DNA of 41,315 nucleotides from an uncultured Faecalibacterium sp. (GCA_900539945.1 UQDV01000022.1:1-41315), one strand, 5' to 3'; numbered from the stretch's first letter, positions 19,822-28,603 are shown. A program made the numbers and translations. The notes: generated by a model not told the origin, from the sequence alone.

Positions 19822-19832
19822 TTGTCCGACAA
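19822..19832. promoter_or_regulatory. Second copy of the TTGTCCGACAA operator
   Basis: Identical over 11 bases to the core of the operator at 19547-19557, lying 275 bases away in an AT-rich stretch on the regulator side of the divergent region. The pair could support repression of both directions or DNA looping. Confidence 0.65.
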
Positions 19833-19935
19833 TGCCGTCGCAGGCCCCAAAATCGTCTGCATCCCGTGCAAAAGGCAACGATCGGCGGCGCTCCGGCCGC
19901 CGAAAAAGGGGCGGACGGCCTGCAGTTTTCAGCCG

Positions 19936-20081
19936 TCCGAACCAGAAAGCACACAATTTTTGTTCAGATATCGGAACGCAAGTCCCAATACAGCCCGATA
20001 TCCGAACACGTCCGGTGCTCTCAGGATTTCTGTGCGGAACACATCGGAACACTTTCGTCGTTTTCCCGACCTGGTCCGAAT
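19936..20081 (+). repeat. Six same-strand TCSGAAC heptamers in the regulator leader
   Basis: TCCGAAC, TCGGAAC, TCCGAAC, GCGGAAC, TCGGAAC and TCCGAAT begin at 19936, 19971, 20001, 20034, 20044 and 20075. Intervals are 35, 30, 33, 10 and 31 bases, close to whole helical turns. No gene lies here. The 440-20134 side of this 695-base intergenic region otherwise shows only a GGCGGC/GCCGCC hairpin near 19890. Confidence 0.45.
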
Positions 20082-20134
20082 GCCTCTCAGAGGCCCTATA
20101 TATGCCCTATATATAAGGAAAGGAAGTGAGTCCC

Positions 20135-20905
20135 ATGCCTTCCGGAGATGCCCACCGTTCACTGGCCCGGGCCCTGGATATTCTGGAGCTGTGCAGCCTG
20201 AACGGCAGCGGTTACACCCTGACCCAGCTGTCGCAGCAGCTGGGCATTGCCAAAGGCAGCATCTCCCCGCTGCTGCACACCCTGCGGGACCGCGGCTACC
20301 TGACCCTGGACGACCAGGATCATCACTACCGCATCGGCCGCATGGCGTTCCGCATTGGAAACACCTATCTGGACGAAGCCAGCGCCCTGCGGGAGATCTA
20401 CCGCCTGATGCACGACATCGTGTCGGTCTGCCACGAGACATGCCACCTCGGCAGCCTGAAAAACGGGGATGTCTATTACCTCAAAAAGGTGGAGACCCCG
20501 CTGCGCAGCCGTACCGTCACGGTGGAGGGCCGCAGCCTGCCGGCCTACGCCACCGGCGTGGGCAAGGCTCTGCTGGCCGACTACCAGCTGCCCCAGCTCA
20601 AGGCCCTGTATTACGACGGCCTGTACCCGCTGACCGAGCACACCATCACCGACTTCCGCCTCCTGGCCGACCAGCTGGCCGAGATCCGGGCCAGCGGCTT
20701 TGCCTACGAGTGTGAGGAGAGCACCCGGGGCATCCGCTGCATCGGCGTGCCGCTGCGCAAAAGCGGCAAAGTGGTGGCCGCGCTGAGCGTTGCCTTCCCG
20801 CTGGAGCGCTACAGCGACGCTGCCGCCGCCAGCGCCCGGCAGGCACTGGACGAAGCCCGGCGTCAGATCGAACGAATGCTCTGCAGCGTAGAACTGCAGT
20901 TCTGA
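20135..20905 (+). CDS. IclR-family transcriptional regulator
   Basis: A 256-residue regulator. Residues about 8-65 form the winged helix (TLTQLSQQLGIAKGSISPLLHTL). The IclR effector domain follows, with the conserved CHLGSLKNGDVYYL, YATGVGKALLA and GFAYECEESTRGIRCIGVPL segments. The IclR/KdgR group often senses 2-keto-3-deoxy sugar acids or other aromatic or organic acids. It heads an operon for exactly such intermediates and diverges from the symporter operon, so it probably controls both. The ATG at 20135 is favoured because AAAGGAAG lies 8 bases upstream; a GTG at 20126 is too close to it. Confidence 0.9.
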   Translation: MPSGDAHRSLARALDILELCSLNGSGYTLTQLSQQLGIAKGSISPLLHTLRDRGYLTLDDQDHHYRIGRMAFRIGNTYLDEASALREIYRLMHDIVSVCHETCHLGSLKNGDVYYLKKVETPLRSRTVTVEGRSLPAYATGVGKALLADYQLPQLKALYYDGLYPLTEHTITDFRLLADQLAEIRASGFAYECEESTRGIRCIGVPLRKSGKVVAALSVAFPLERYSDAAAASARQALDEARRQIERMLCSVELQF

Positions 20906-20931
20906 GCCCTATAAGAAAAGGAGTGTTATTT

Positions 20932-21879
20932 ATGCCTCAGTTGATCACCATCGGCGAGACCATGGCCGCCTTCACCCCGGACAGCGTGGGTGCCCTGCGC
21001 TATGTGCAGAACTTCGGCATCCGCACCGCCGGTGCCGAGAGCAATGTAGCCGTGGGGCTGGCAAAGCTGGGCCTGGAGGCCGCCTGGGTCAGCCGCCTGG
21101 GCACCGACGAGTTTGGCTGCTTCATCCGCAATCAGCTCCGTGCCGAGGGCGTGGACTGTTCCCGCGTCATCTACGACCCCGACCACCGCACCGGCATCAT
21201 GTTCAAGGAGACCGGCGTGGGCGAGACCAAAGTGTTCTACTACCGTGAGAACAGCGCCGCCAGCCACCTGTGCCCCGAGGACGTGACCCCCGCCCTGCTG
21301 GACGGCGTGAAGGTGCTGCACATGAGCGGTATCACCCCCGTGCTGAGCGAGAGCTGCCTGGCCATGACCAAAGCCGCCTTTGCTCTGGCCAAGGAGAAAG
21401 GCGTTGCCATCAGCTTTGACCCCAACATCCGCCGCAAGCTGTGGCGTGGGCAGGACTACGCCCCCCTGATCCGGGAGCTGACCCTGCAGAGCGAGATCGT
21501 GCTGCTGGGCCTGGACGAGGCCGACGCCCTGTTCGGCCTGCGGGACCCGGATGCCATCTTCGATCTGCTGTTCCGCGACGGCTGCGCACAGTATGTGGCC
21601 ATCAAGGACGGCGGCAACGGTGCCTGGGTGGCCGACAAGACCACCCGCGAAAAGCTGCCGCCCTACCCCTGTAAGCCCATTGAGCCCATCGGCGCCGGTG
21701 ACGGCTTCAATGCCGGCTTCCTGGCCGGCATCCTGCAGGGCCGCGATGTGGTCACCGCAGGCCGCATGGGTGCCATCTGCGGCGCCCTGGCCACCCAGAC
21801 CCCGGGCGACGTGGAGGGCTACCCCGACGCCGCCCAGATGGAAGCTGCCCTCACCGGCGCTGCCATCACCTACCGCTGA
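20932..21879 (+). CDS. kdgK: 2-keto-3-deoxy-gluconate/galactonate kinase (PfkB family)
   Basis: A 315-residue ribokinase-fold kinase. The N-terminal LITIGETMAAFTP and AGAESNVAVGLAKLG motifs, the SFDPNIRRKLW segment and the catalytic GAGDGFNAGF motif near the C-terminus identify a PfkB sugar kinase of the KDG-kinase type. It would phosphorylate 2-keto-3-deoxy-gluconate or -galactonate at C6. AAAAGGAG lies 8 bases before the ATG. It sits 26 bases after the IclR gene and before the aldolase that uses its product. Confidence 0.87.
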   Translation: MPQLITIGETMAAFTPDSVGALRYVQNFGIRTAGAESNVAVGLAKLGLEAAWVSRLGTDEFGCFIRNQLRAEGVDCSRVIYDPDHRTGIMFKETGVGETKVFYYRENSAASHLCPEDVTPALLDGVKVLHMSGITPVLSESCLAMTKAAFALAKEKGVAISFDPNIRRKLWRGQDYAPLIRELTLQSEIVLLGLDEADALFGLRDPDAIFDLLFRDGCAQYVAIKDGGNGAWVADKTTREKLPPYPCKPIEPIGAGDGFNAGFLAGILQGRDVVTAGRMGAICGALATQTPGDVEGYPDAAQMEAALTGAAITYR

Positions 21880-21926
21880 TCCGCTGAAACCACCGGTTTC
21901 ATTTTTTGCCGAAAGGAGTTTTTTGT

Positions 21927-22553
21927 ATGGACACTTACGATCTGGTTTCCAAGCATCCGCTGCTGGCCATCCTGCGCAACGTTCCGCTGGAAAAGACCAT
22001 TGATTACGCCGAGGCCGCCGTGCAGGGCGGTGCCCCCTTCTTTGAGGTGGCACTGAATAGCCCCCACGCCCTGGAGCAGATCACGATGCTGCGCACCCAT
22101 TTCGGGGACCGCTGCACCGTGGGTGCCGGCACCGCCATCACCGTGGAGCGCTGCAAAGCCGCTCTGGACGCCGGTGCACAGTTCCTTCTGACCCCCGGCA
22201 CCCCGCTGGATGTGTTCAGCTACTGCGCCGAGAACGACATCGCCCTGCTGCCCGGCGTGCTGACCCCCACCGACGTGGCCACCAGCCTGCGGTTCGGCTA
22301 CAAGACCATGAAGCTGTTCCCGGCCGGCAGCATGCCCCGCCACTACGTCAAGGACCTGCAGGGCCCCTTTGACGGCACCAACTACATGGCCATCGGCGGC
22401 GTGAGCCCCGCCAACATCCGCGAGTTCTTTGACGCCGGCTGCATCAGCGTGGGCCTGGCCTCCAGCCTGATGCCCAAGGACGCCGTGGCCGCCAACGACT
22501 GGGAAGCCTGCGCCGCCTACGTCCGCGGCATGGTGGACCAGATCCAGCGCTGA
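21927..22553 (+). CDS. 2-keto-3-deoxy-6-phosphogalactonate/gluconate aldolase (DgoA-like)
   Basis: A 208-residue class I aldolase of the KDPG/KDPGal family that cleaves the kinase product to pyruvate and glyceraldehyde-3-phosphate. The Schiff-base lysine is K129 in KTMKLFPAG and the catalytic Glu is E40. The residues after it read EVALNSP, as in the galactonate-pathway enzyme DgoA (EIPLNSP), where KDPG aldolase Eda has EVTLRTP. This favours the galacto-configured substrate or dual use. The ATG at 21927 follows AAAGGAG; seven codons upstream in frame are not needed. Confidence 0.85.
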   Translation: MDTYDLVSKHPLLAILRNVPLEKTIDYAEAAVQGGAPFFEVALNSPHALEQITMLRTHFGDRCTVGAGTAITVERCKAALDAGAQFLLTPGTPLDVFSYCAENDIALLPGVLTPTDVATSLRFGYKTMKLFPAGSMPRHYVKDLQGPFDGTNYMAIGGVSPANIREFFDAGCISVGLASSLMPKDAVAANDWEACAAYVRGMVDQIQR

Positions 22554-22603
22554 ACCTGAACCCATTGAAACCTTCTGCAATACAAGAGAAAGGATGATTT
22601 CCC

Positions 22604-23752
<1,149 letters not shown>

Positions 23753-23779
23753 TGCATCCCGCCGCCTGAGTTAACACAG

Positions 23780-23829
23780 AAAAACAGCCCGCATGGCAGG
23801 AGCATCGTGCTCCGTCATGCGGGCTGTTT
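23780..23829. terminator. Bidirectional terminator between dgoD and the GntR gene
   Basis: AAAACAGCCCGCATG pairs with CATGCGGGCTGTTT with an inner GGAGCATCGTGCTCC stem. It serves two convergent genes. Confidence 0.9.
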
Positions 23830-23838
23830 GCGTTCGAT

Positions 23839-24627
23839 TTACTCTTTTTCTTCCGGTTCTTCGGGCTTGGCCAGCTCCTTGAGCTGCAGCACCCATTCCG
23901 GCACTTTGGGAGCAAGGGGCGGTTCACCGCTGCGGGCGCGGTGCATCTTCCGGTACAGGTCGCGGTTGTAGGAAAGGTGCAGGGTCATGGCATCCCGTGC
24001 CCAGGTGCTGTCGCCGCACTTGATGGCCTCCAGTACAGCCTTGTGGGTGTCCAGGGTCTCCTGCAGCAGAGCGCGGTGGGTGCCCTCGGTGAACACCTCC
24101 ACCGACGCCGTGATGATGGGAGCCAGCTGGGGAGCCACTAGGTTGCCGCTGGCGCGGGCAATGGTCCGGTGGAACTTCATATCCTCGTCCAGATAGTCCT
24201 GCCCATGCAGGATGTGGTATTCCATGAGGTTGTACAGCGATTCCATCTCGGCGATGTCCTCCGGGGTGGCATGGCGCGCCGCCAGCGCGGCAATGGCCGG
24301 CTCGATGATGTTACGCACCTCCAGCAGGTCGAAGGCCAGACGCTCCTTGTCCTCAATGAAATCCAGCCCCAGCGGGTCATCCGCCAGGCCGGGCTGGTCG
24401 GTCACAAAAGAGCCCGCGCCGTGGCGCACGGTCAGAATGTTCTGTGACTCCAGCCGCTTGATGGCCTCGCGCACGGTACTGCGTGCCACACCCATCTCGC
24501 GGGCAAGCGCTGTTTCAGTGGGCAGCTTGTCGCCGCTCTTCAGTTTTTCTTCCAGAATGTAGTCCTTGATCCGCTGTGCAACCTGTTCGGCCAGCGGCCG
24601 GCTGGAATCGTACCCCGCAGTCTCCAT
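23839..24627 (-). CDS. GntR-family regulator, FadR subfamily (FCD domain)
   Basis: A 262-residue regulator. Residues about 10-75 form the GntR winged helix (LPTETALAREMGVARSTVREAIKRL, then ILTVRHGAGSFV). An all-helical FCD ligand domain follows, with metal-binding-type motifs around DEDMKFHRTIARASGN and LDTHKAVLEAI...HL. FadR-type regulators of this form commonly sense sugar acids or organic acids such as galactonate or hexuronates. It is convergent with dgoD, so control of the dgo genes is plausible but no operator was found. The last 20 residues are Lys/Glu-rich. Confidence 0.88.
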   Translation of the reverse strand: METAGYDSSRPLAEQVAQRIKDYILEEKLKSGDKLPTETALAREMGVARSTVREAIKRLESQNILTVRHGAGSFVTDQPGLADDPLGLDFIEDKERLAFDLLEVRNIIEPAIAALAARHATPEDIAEMESLYNLMEYHILHGQDYLDEDMKFHRTIARASGNLVAPQLAPIITASVEVFTEGTHRALLQETLDTHKAVLEAIKCGDSTWARDAMTLHLSYNRDLYRKMHRARSGEPPLAPKVPEWVLQLKELAKPEEPEEKE

Positions 24628-24668
24628 AAAAACCTCTTCCTTTGGCGTTTTGCTCTGTTCTACCCTTC

Positions 24669-24697
24669 ATTATACCGGAAATTTCTGGCAGTGTAAA
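24669..24697 (-). promoter_or_regulatory. Promoter of the GntR gene
   Basis: On the minus strand: TTTACA, 17 bases, TATAAT. The spacer contains the palindrome GAAATTTC, a possible autoregulatory site. The GGAAGAGG ribosome binding site lies just before the ATG. Confidence 0.8.
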
Positions 24698-24749
24698 GCA
24701 ACGCCGTGCAGAAACCTTCGCTCCGGCAGCAAAGGTTTTTGTTTTATGC

Positions 24750-24783
24750 AAAAGCGGCCGGTGTTTCCCGCACCGGCCGCTTT
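24750..24783 (-). terminator. Terminator of the LysR gene
   Basis: AAAGCGGCCGGTG pairs with CACCGGCCGCTTTT on the minus strand. Confidence 0.8.
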
Positions 24784-24800
24784 GTGTTATACTGAACAGG

Positions 24801-25685
24801 TCACAGGGGCAGCTCCAGCTGATGGCAGTAGTCCACGATGTGGTGGAACATCTGCTCCACGGCGGGAGCCATGGAGGCCGGGCGCTGCACGGCCAAGCCC
24901 ACCACGCGGTACTCCTCCGGCTCGATGGGATACACCTTGACGGCTGCCTTGCAGTCCCGCAGCAGCATCTGCGGCATGATGGAAATGCCAAGCCCCGCTT
25001 CCACCATGGCGATGTTGGACTGGTCGTCGATGACATGGCAGCGGCGCTCGGTGCTGATCTTGTACTTCTTGAGGAACTGCCGCATCTCGGCGTCGGTGGC
25101 ATCGCACTGCACCACAAAGCTCTGGCCGTTCATCAGAGCAGGGGTCATCACGCCGTCCTGGGGTTCGGGCCAGTCCTGCGGCACGATGCACAGCAGCGGC
25201 TCCCGAAACAGCTCGGTGAGGTTGAATTCCTCCTTGCAGGTGGAGGAAAGGAACGCAACGTCCACCTGCCCGGTGCGCAGCCACTCCTTGACATCGTCGT
25301 AGGTGCCCTGATACACTTCAATTTCGATCTGAGGGTACTGGGCCGCGAAGCTCTTGAGCAGGCCCGGCAGCAGCGAAGCGCACACCGAGTTGAATGCACC
25401 CAGCTTCACCTTGCCTTTTTCCAGGCCGTTCAGGCGGGCAATGCTCTGCTTGAGTGCCTCGTCACTGTTGAGCACCGCACGGATGGACGGGTACAGCGAA
25501 GCGCCATAACTGGTCATGGATACGCCGTTTTTGCCGCGGTTGAACAGGGCAAAGCCCAGTTCCTCCTCCATCACGGCAATGGCGTGGCTGATGGCCGAAG
25601 GGGTCAGATGCAGCTGCTGGGCCGCTTTGTTGAAGCTGCCCTGCCGTGCCACTGCATCGAAGATCTCGTAGGAAAAAAGCGTCAT
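24801..25685 (-). CDS. LysR-family transcriptional regulator
   Basis: A 294-residue regulator. Residues 1-60 form the winged helix (YEIFDAVARQGSFNKAAQQLHLTPSAISHAIAVMEEELGFALFNR), one of the clearest LysR signatures. Residues about 90-290 form the periplasmic-binding-protein-like effector domain, with the LLPGLLKSFAAQYPQIEIEVYQG strand-helix pair. The effector is unknown. AGGAGG precedes the ATG. It diverges from the TraX-like gene, and the shared upstream region holds an inverted repeat. Confidence 0.9.
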   Translation of the reverse strand: MTLFSYEIFDAVARQGSFNKAAQQLHLTPSAISHAIAVMEEELGFALFNRGKNGVSMTSYGASLYPSIRAVLNSDEALKQSIARLNGLEKGKVKLGAFNSVCASLLPGLLKSFAAQYPQIEIEVYQGTYDDVKEWLRTGQVDVAFLSSTCKEEFNLTELFREPLLCIVPQDWPEPQDGVMTPALMNGQSFVVQCDATDAEMRQFLKKYKISTERRCHVIDDQSNIAMVEAGLGISIMPQMLLRDCKAAVKVYPIEPEEYRVVGLAVQRPASMAPAVEQMFHHIVDYCHQLELPL

Positions 25686-25762
25686 GCCCCAAAGCCTCCT
25701 TCCTGATTATTCTGGTTCGGAGACGCCCGATTCTCTGTGAATCTTTTTCATCTTTCGTTTGA

Positions 25763-25794
25763 GATAGTTCAATTATCTTCTTGATTGTACTATC
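25763..25794. promoter_or_regulatory. Inverted repeat between the LysR and TraX-like genes
   Basis: GATAGTTCAAT (25763-25773) and ATTGTACTATC (25784-25794) match as an inverted repeat at 10 of 11 positions with a 10-base spacer. The size and place suit a LysR binding site about 80-110 bases upstream of the lysR start. Confidence 0.55.
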
Positions 25795-25935
25795 CCGCGC
25801 CTTTTCTGTCAAGCGTTTTTGCCCCGATTTTTGCACGCTCTGTGCAGATTTTGCCGCGATTTCTGCAGGAAACGCCGCCTTTCCTTCGTTATAGTTCCTG
25901 TAACGATTTTTTGCAAACTGAACGAGGTGTTCTTT

Positions 25936-26682
25936 ATGACTGCACTTTCCCCGCGCCGCACCTTCAGCGGCACCGCTCTTAAAACCATTGCCTGCATCAC
26001 CATGCTGGTGGACCACATCGGCGCGTCCTGCATCGAGGCGGGCATCCTTACGCCCGGGCTGGATGCCGGCACCCTCTCCCAAGACGCCCTTTCTGCCTAC
26101 CCGCTGTACCGGCTGGACATGGTGCTGCGCTTCACCGGACGGCTGGCCTTTCCGCTGTTCTGCTTTCTGCTGGTGGAGGGCTTTGTGCACACCCACAACG
26201 TCAAGGGCTACCTTGGGCGGCTGGTGCTGTTCGGCCTTTTGAGCGAGGTGCCCTTTGACCTTGCGTTCTTCCGCACCCCCTTTTTCCCGGGCGCGCAGAA
26301 TGTTTACTGGACGCTGGCGCTGGGCGTGCTGGCCATGGCAGGACTCAAGCACTTTGAAAAGGAAAACGGCCTGCCCGGCTGGCAGGGCATCCTGTGTGCC
26401 GGGGGCTGCGCTGCGCTGGCGCTGGCTGCCAATACCGACTACAACGCCATCGGCGTGCTGATCATCTGCGCCTTATACCTCACCCGCGCAAACCGCAAGC
26501 GGCAGTGCCTTGCGGGCGCAGCGCTGTTTTTGTTCGAGCTCACCGCTCCGCTGGCCTTTGTGCTGATCTGGTTCTATAACGGACAGCGCGGTGCGTGCAG
26601 TCCGCTGCAAAAAAAGGCCTTTTACTGGTTCTACCCGGTGCATCTGGCCCTGCTGGCCTGCATCACCAACCTGCTGCTGTGA
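25936..26682 (+). CDS. TraX-family integral membrane protein
   Basis: A 248-residue protein with seven to eight hydrophobic segments. The opening FSGTALKTIACITMLVDHIG, then LYRLDMVLRFTGRLAFPLFCFLLVEGF and HTHNVKGYLGRLVLFGLLSEVPFD, are typical of the TraX family, which includes F-pilin acetylase and many chromosomal homologues in Clostridia. It probably acylates a surface molecule or is a membrane acyltransferase-like protein; the substrate is unknown. The ATG at 25936 follows GAGGTG. Upstream in-frame codons are not supported by a ribosome binding site. Confidence 0.82.
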   Translation: MTALSPRRTFSGTALKTIACITMLVDHIGASCIEAGILTPGLDAGTLSQDALSAYPLYRLDMVLRFTGRLAFPLFCFLLVEGFVHTHNVKGYLGRLVLFGLLSEVPFDLAFFRTPFFPGAQNVYWTLALGVLAMAGLKHFEKENGLPGWQGILCAGGCAALALAANTDYNAIGVLIICALYLTRANRKRQCLAGAALFLFELTAPLAFVLIWFYNGQRGACSPLQKKAFYWFYPVHLALLACITNLLL

Positions 26683-26687
26683 CGCGG

Positions 26688-26729
26688 AAGGGGCACCGGC
26701 CTTTCAAAAGCCGGTGTCCCTTCTTTTTT
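26688..26729 (+). terminator. Terminator of the TraX-like gene
   Basis: AAGGGGCACCGGC pairs with GCCGGTGTCCCTT and TTCTTTTTT follows. Confidence 0.9.
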
Positions 26730-26743
26730 GCGTGCAAAAATGG

Positions 26744-26781
26744 AAAAAGCCCGGTGATCTCAATGGATCATCGAGCTTTTT
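26744..26781 (-). terminator. Terminator belonging to the interrupted tRNA-Ser gene
   Basis: AAAAAGCCCGGTGAT and ATCATCGAGCTTTTT pair, with wobble, in either direction. It lies directly past the CCA end of the tRNA fragment, as expected for the original tRNA transcript on the minus strand. Confidence 0.7.
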
Positions 26782-26783
26782 CT

Positions 26784-26845
26784 TGGCGGAGTAGGAGGGA
26801 TTTGAACCCTCGCGCCGTTGTTTAGACGACCTACGCCCTTAGCAG
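26784..26845 (-). other. Prophage attachment site (attL): 3-prime part of tRNA-Ser(GCT)
   Basis: On the minus strand, 62 bases run from the anticodon loop CTGCTAA through a long variable arm and the T-arm (GAGGGTTCAAATCCCTC) to CTACTCC, G and CCA. The long variable arm and GCT anticodon identify tRNA-Ser. The 5-prime half (D-arm and the matching anticodon stem) is absent; sequence upstream is unrelated. This is the classic trace of integration into the 3-prime half of a tRNA gene. The intact tRNA should lie at the far end of the prophage, right of this window. The integrase gene begins 68 bases away. Confidence 0.85.
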
Positions 26846-26913
26846 CGCCAGAAAAAAGCACGCTATAACGATACTCCGTATAATCAAGGGGCGCATCCAT
26901 GAGCGCATCCCTC

Positions 26914-28029
26914 TCACTCGTTAAAAATAGCCGTCGCACGCTCAACGGCTGCCAGTTTGTCCTCGAATGCCTGATGACGACTATAGTGCTCGGTGATATC
27001 CCGGACAGCGTGACCCAGGATCAGCTTTTGCAGCAGCACCGGAACCTCTGCCCTCTCCATTGCCGTTGCCAGCGTGTGGCGGCAGCTGTGGGCAGTCATG
27101 TGCGGCCTGCCACCCCAGCGCTCCACTGATGGGCACCAGCGGTCATAAAAATGCTCACGGCAGCTGTCAGCCAGACCGTGGGTGGCCGTCTGCATGGCCT
27201 CGCGCACCAGCGGCACAATGGCCGTTGCAATCGGGATCTCCCGGTTTTTGCCGGCGGCTGTCTTTATGCCGCCCACGATGCATTGACGCTGGAGGTCAAT
27301 ATTGGACAGCTGCACCTGCATCAGCTCACCCGGCCGCATCCCGGTATAGCACAGGATCAGCGCATACCGGGCCAGATCGTCACCGGCACGATACGCCCGC
27401 CACATCCCGTGCACCTCGTCCACGGTGTAGGCATCACGCTCGCTGTCTGGCACCGGCGGCAGCTCAATCAGGGCCGTTTTGTCCTGCGCCATGTCCAGCG
27501 CCTCGCTGGTGATCGCCACCTCGTACAACTTACCCAGCAGCGTTTTGATGTCCCGGTGGGCATAGTAGTCACCGGGCGCGGCATCTGTCAGCTCCTGCAG
27601 TGCCCGGAACGGAATCTGTCCCACCGTCTGCATCTGGATCTGTTCCAGCCGGTTCCATGCAGTCTTATAGTGACTGCGCTTGTCCTTGCTCAGTGCCTGC
27701 CATTTTTTTGTGTCCTGCAGGGCTGTCCAGCAGTCGATCAGCCGCATGGAGCGCGGCTGCACACCCGTGCGGGTGTAGTTGTCCAGATATTCCTCGGCGG
27801 CGCTGCGGGTGGCAAAGCCGCATTTTCTGCGGGAGTACACAACAACACCAGCCCGCACCACGCGCACCTGTGCGATCCACGTTCTGCCGCGCCGGTATAC
27901 ACTTCCCCGCCCATTGGCGCGCTTTCGGGGCTTCGGTGCTGCTGTGCGCTGCTGCTTTTTGCCGCAGTACGGGCAGTACAGTGCATCTTCCGGGATATCC
28001 CGCCCACAGGCGGTTCTTTGACATTTCAT
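26914..28029 (-). CDS. int: Prophage tyrosine integrase with N-terminal zinc ribbon
   Basis: A 371-residue site-specific recombinase. Residues 1-25 form a zinc ribbon (C3, C8, C19, C22: CGRDIPEDALYCPYCGKK). An AP2-like arm-binding segment follows (GRGSVYRRGRTWIAQVRV), then a SAM-like core domain (about 90-190) and the catalytic domain. The active-site residues are R232 (TGMRPGE), K256, H314-x-x-R317 (HSCRH), H340 (LGH) and Y349 (HYSRH). The ATG at 28029 has GGAGG 6 bases upstream; the frame extends 40 codons further but without support. Its C-terminal end faces the tRNA-Ser attachment site. Confidence 0.93.
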   Translation of the reverse strand: MKCQRTACGRDIPEDALYCPYCGKKQQRTAAPKPRKRANGRGSVYRRGRTWIAQVRVVRAGVVVYSRRKCGFATRSAAEEYLDNYTRTGVQPRSMRLIDCWTALQDTKKWQALSKDKRSHYKTAWNRLEQIQMQTVGQIPFRALQELTDAAPGDYYAHRDIKTLLGKLYEVAITSEALDMAQDKTALIELPPVPDSERDAYTVDEVHGMWRAYRAGDDLARYALILCYTGMRPGELMQVQLSNIDLQRQCIVGGIKTAAGKNREIPIATAIVPLVREAMQTATHGLADSCREHFYDRWCPSVERWGGRPHMTAHSCRHTLATAMERAEVPVLLQKLILGHAVRDITEHYSRHQAFEDKLAAVERATAIFNE

Positions 28030-28042
28030 CTTATACCTCCAC

Positions 28043-28165
28043 TTGCATCCTTTGCTCAGCGGTGGTATCATAGACCTGCAAGTCCTTTCCAACTTGTAAG
28101 GCCTGATGCAACCGCATTCAGATCGGAAACGCTCTCGGTGTTCCAGCACCGGGGGCGTTTTTTTA
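28043..28165 (+). ncRNA. Candidate short RNA divergent from int
   Basis: On the plus strand TTGCAT (28043-28048), 17 bases and TATCAT (28066-28071) form a promoter. About 60 bases further is a hairpin ACGCTCTCGGTG/CACCGGGGGCGT followed by TTTTTTT (28129-28158). The predicted transcript of about 85 bases has no start codon with a ribosome binding site and also contains a CAAGT/ACTTG stem. The TTGCAT box is overlapped by ACTTGCA, repeated in reverse at 28077. It may be a regulatory RNA of the int region; alternatively the hairpin is just the doc terminator. Confidence 0.35.
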
Positions 28166-28603
28166 TTCGCTGATAGCTCTGAAAATTTCCAATTTCAAAG
28201 ATTCGTCATCATCGTAGGTTCCATCCATGATAGCCTGTATGATTTGGTGCAAAAGTTCTTTGTCGATTTTGCTGGCAGCAACATTCAAGCAGATATTTTC
28301 TGTTTTGGCTAAAAATGTTTCTGCAACAGAAAGATATCCATTCAGAAGTAGAAAAAGCGTAGATAATGTGATCGCCAACCGTTTATTTCCATCGGCAAAA
28401 CAATGAAATTGGCATGTGCAGAAGAACAAATGCGTCAGCTTATCCACAAAGGTAGGATACCAGTCATCATTCTGGATGTTATGCAGAACACCCTCAAGTC
28501 GGCCAAAGTCAATTTCTTCAAGCGTTCCACCGCCACTATACTCAACCGTTTTAGCATGTGTGATCCTTGCCTGTTCTGGCGTGATATATATGATGTTTTC
28601 CAT
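28163..28603 (-). CDS. doc: Doc-type Fic-family toxin
   Basis: A 146-residue Fic/Doc protein with the complete active-site motif HCFADGNKR (H67 to R75), close to the Doc form H-x-F-x-D-G-N-K-R. Doc toxins phosphorylate EF-Tu and halt translation. The length is typical of Doc (about 125-150). Its ATG overlaps the stop of the upstream gene (TAATG), so expression depends on that gene, as in toxin-antitoxin pairs. Base composition is clearly lower in GC than the neighbours, a sign of separate origin. It sits between int and the repressor, a common place for lysogen-expressed cargo. Confidence 0.82.
   Translation of the reverse strand: MENIIYITPEQARITHAKTVEYSGGGTLEEIDFGRLEGVLHNIQNDDWYPTFVDKLTHLFFCTCQFHCFADGNKRLAITLSTLFLLLNGYLSVAETFLAKTENICLNVAASKIDKELLHQIIQAIMDGTYDDDESLKLEIFRAISE

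Noticed and set aside
26784..26890. A complete tRNA-Ser using GGAGTAT at 26874-26880 as the 5-prime acceptor strand
   Set aside because: GGAGTAT pairs with six of seven acceptor bases, but the sequence in between has no D-arm and the anticodon stem does not pair. It is a fragment at an attachment site.
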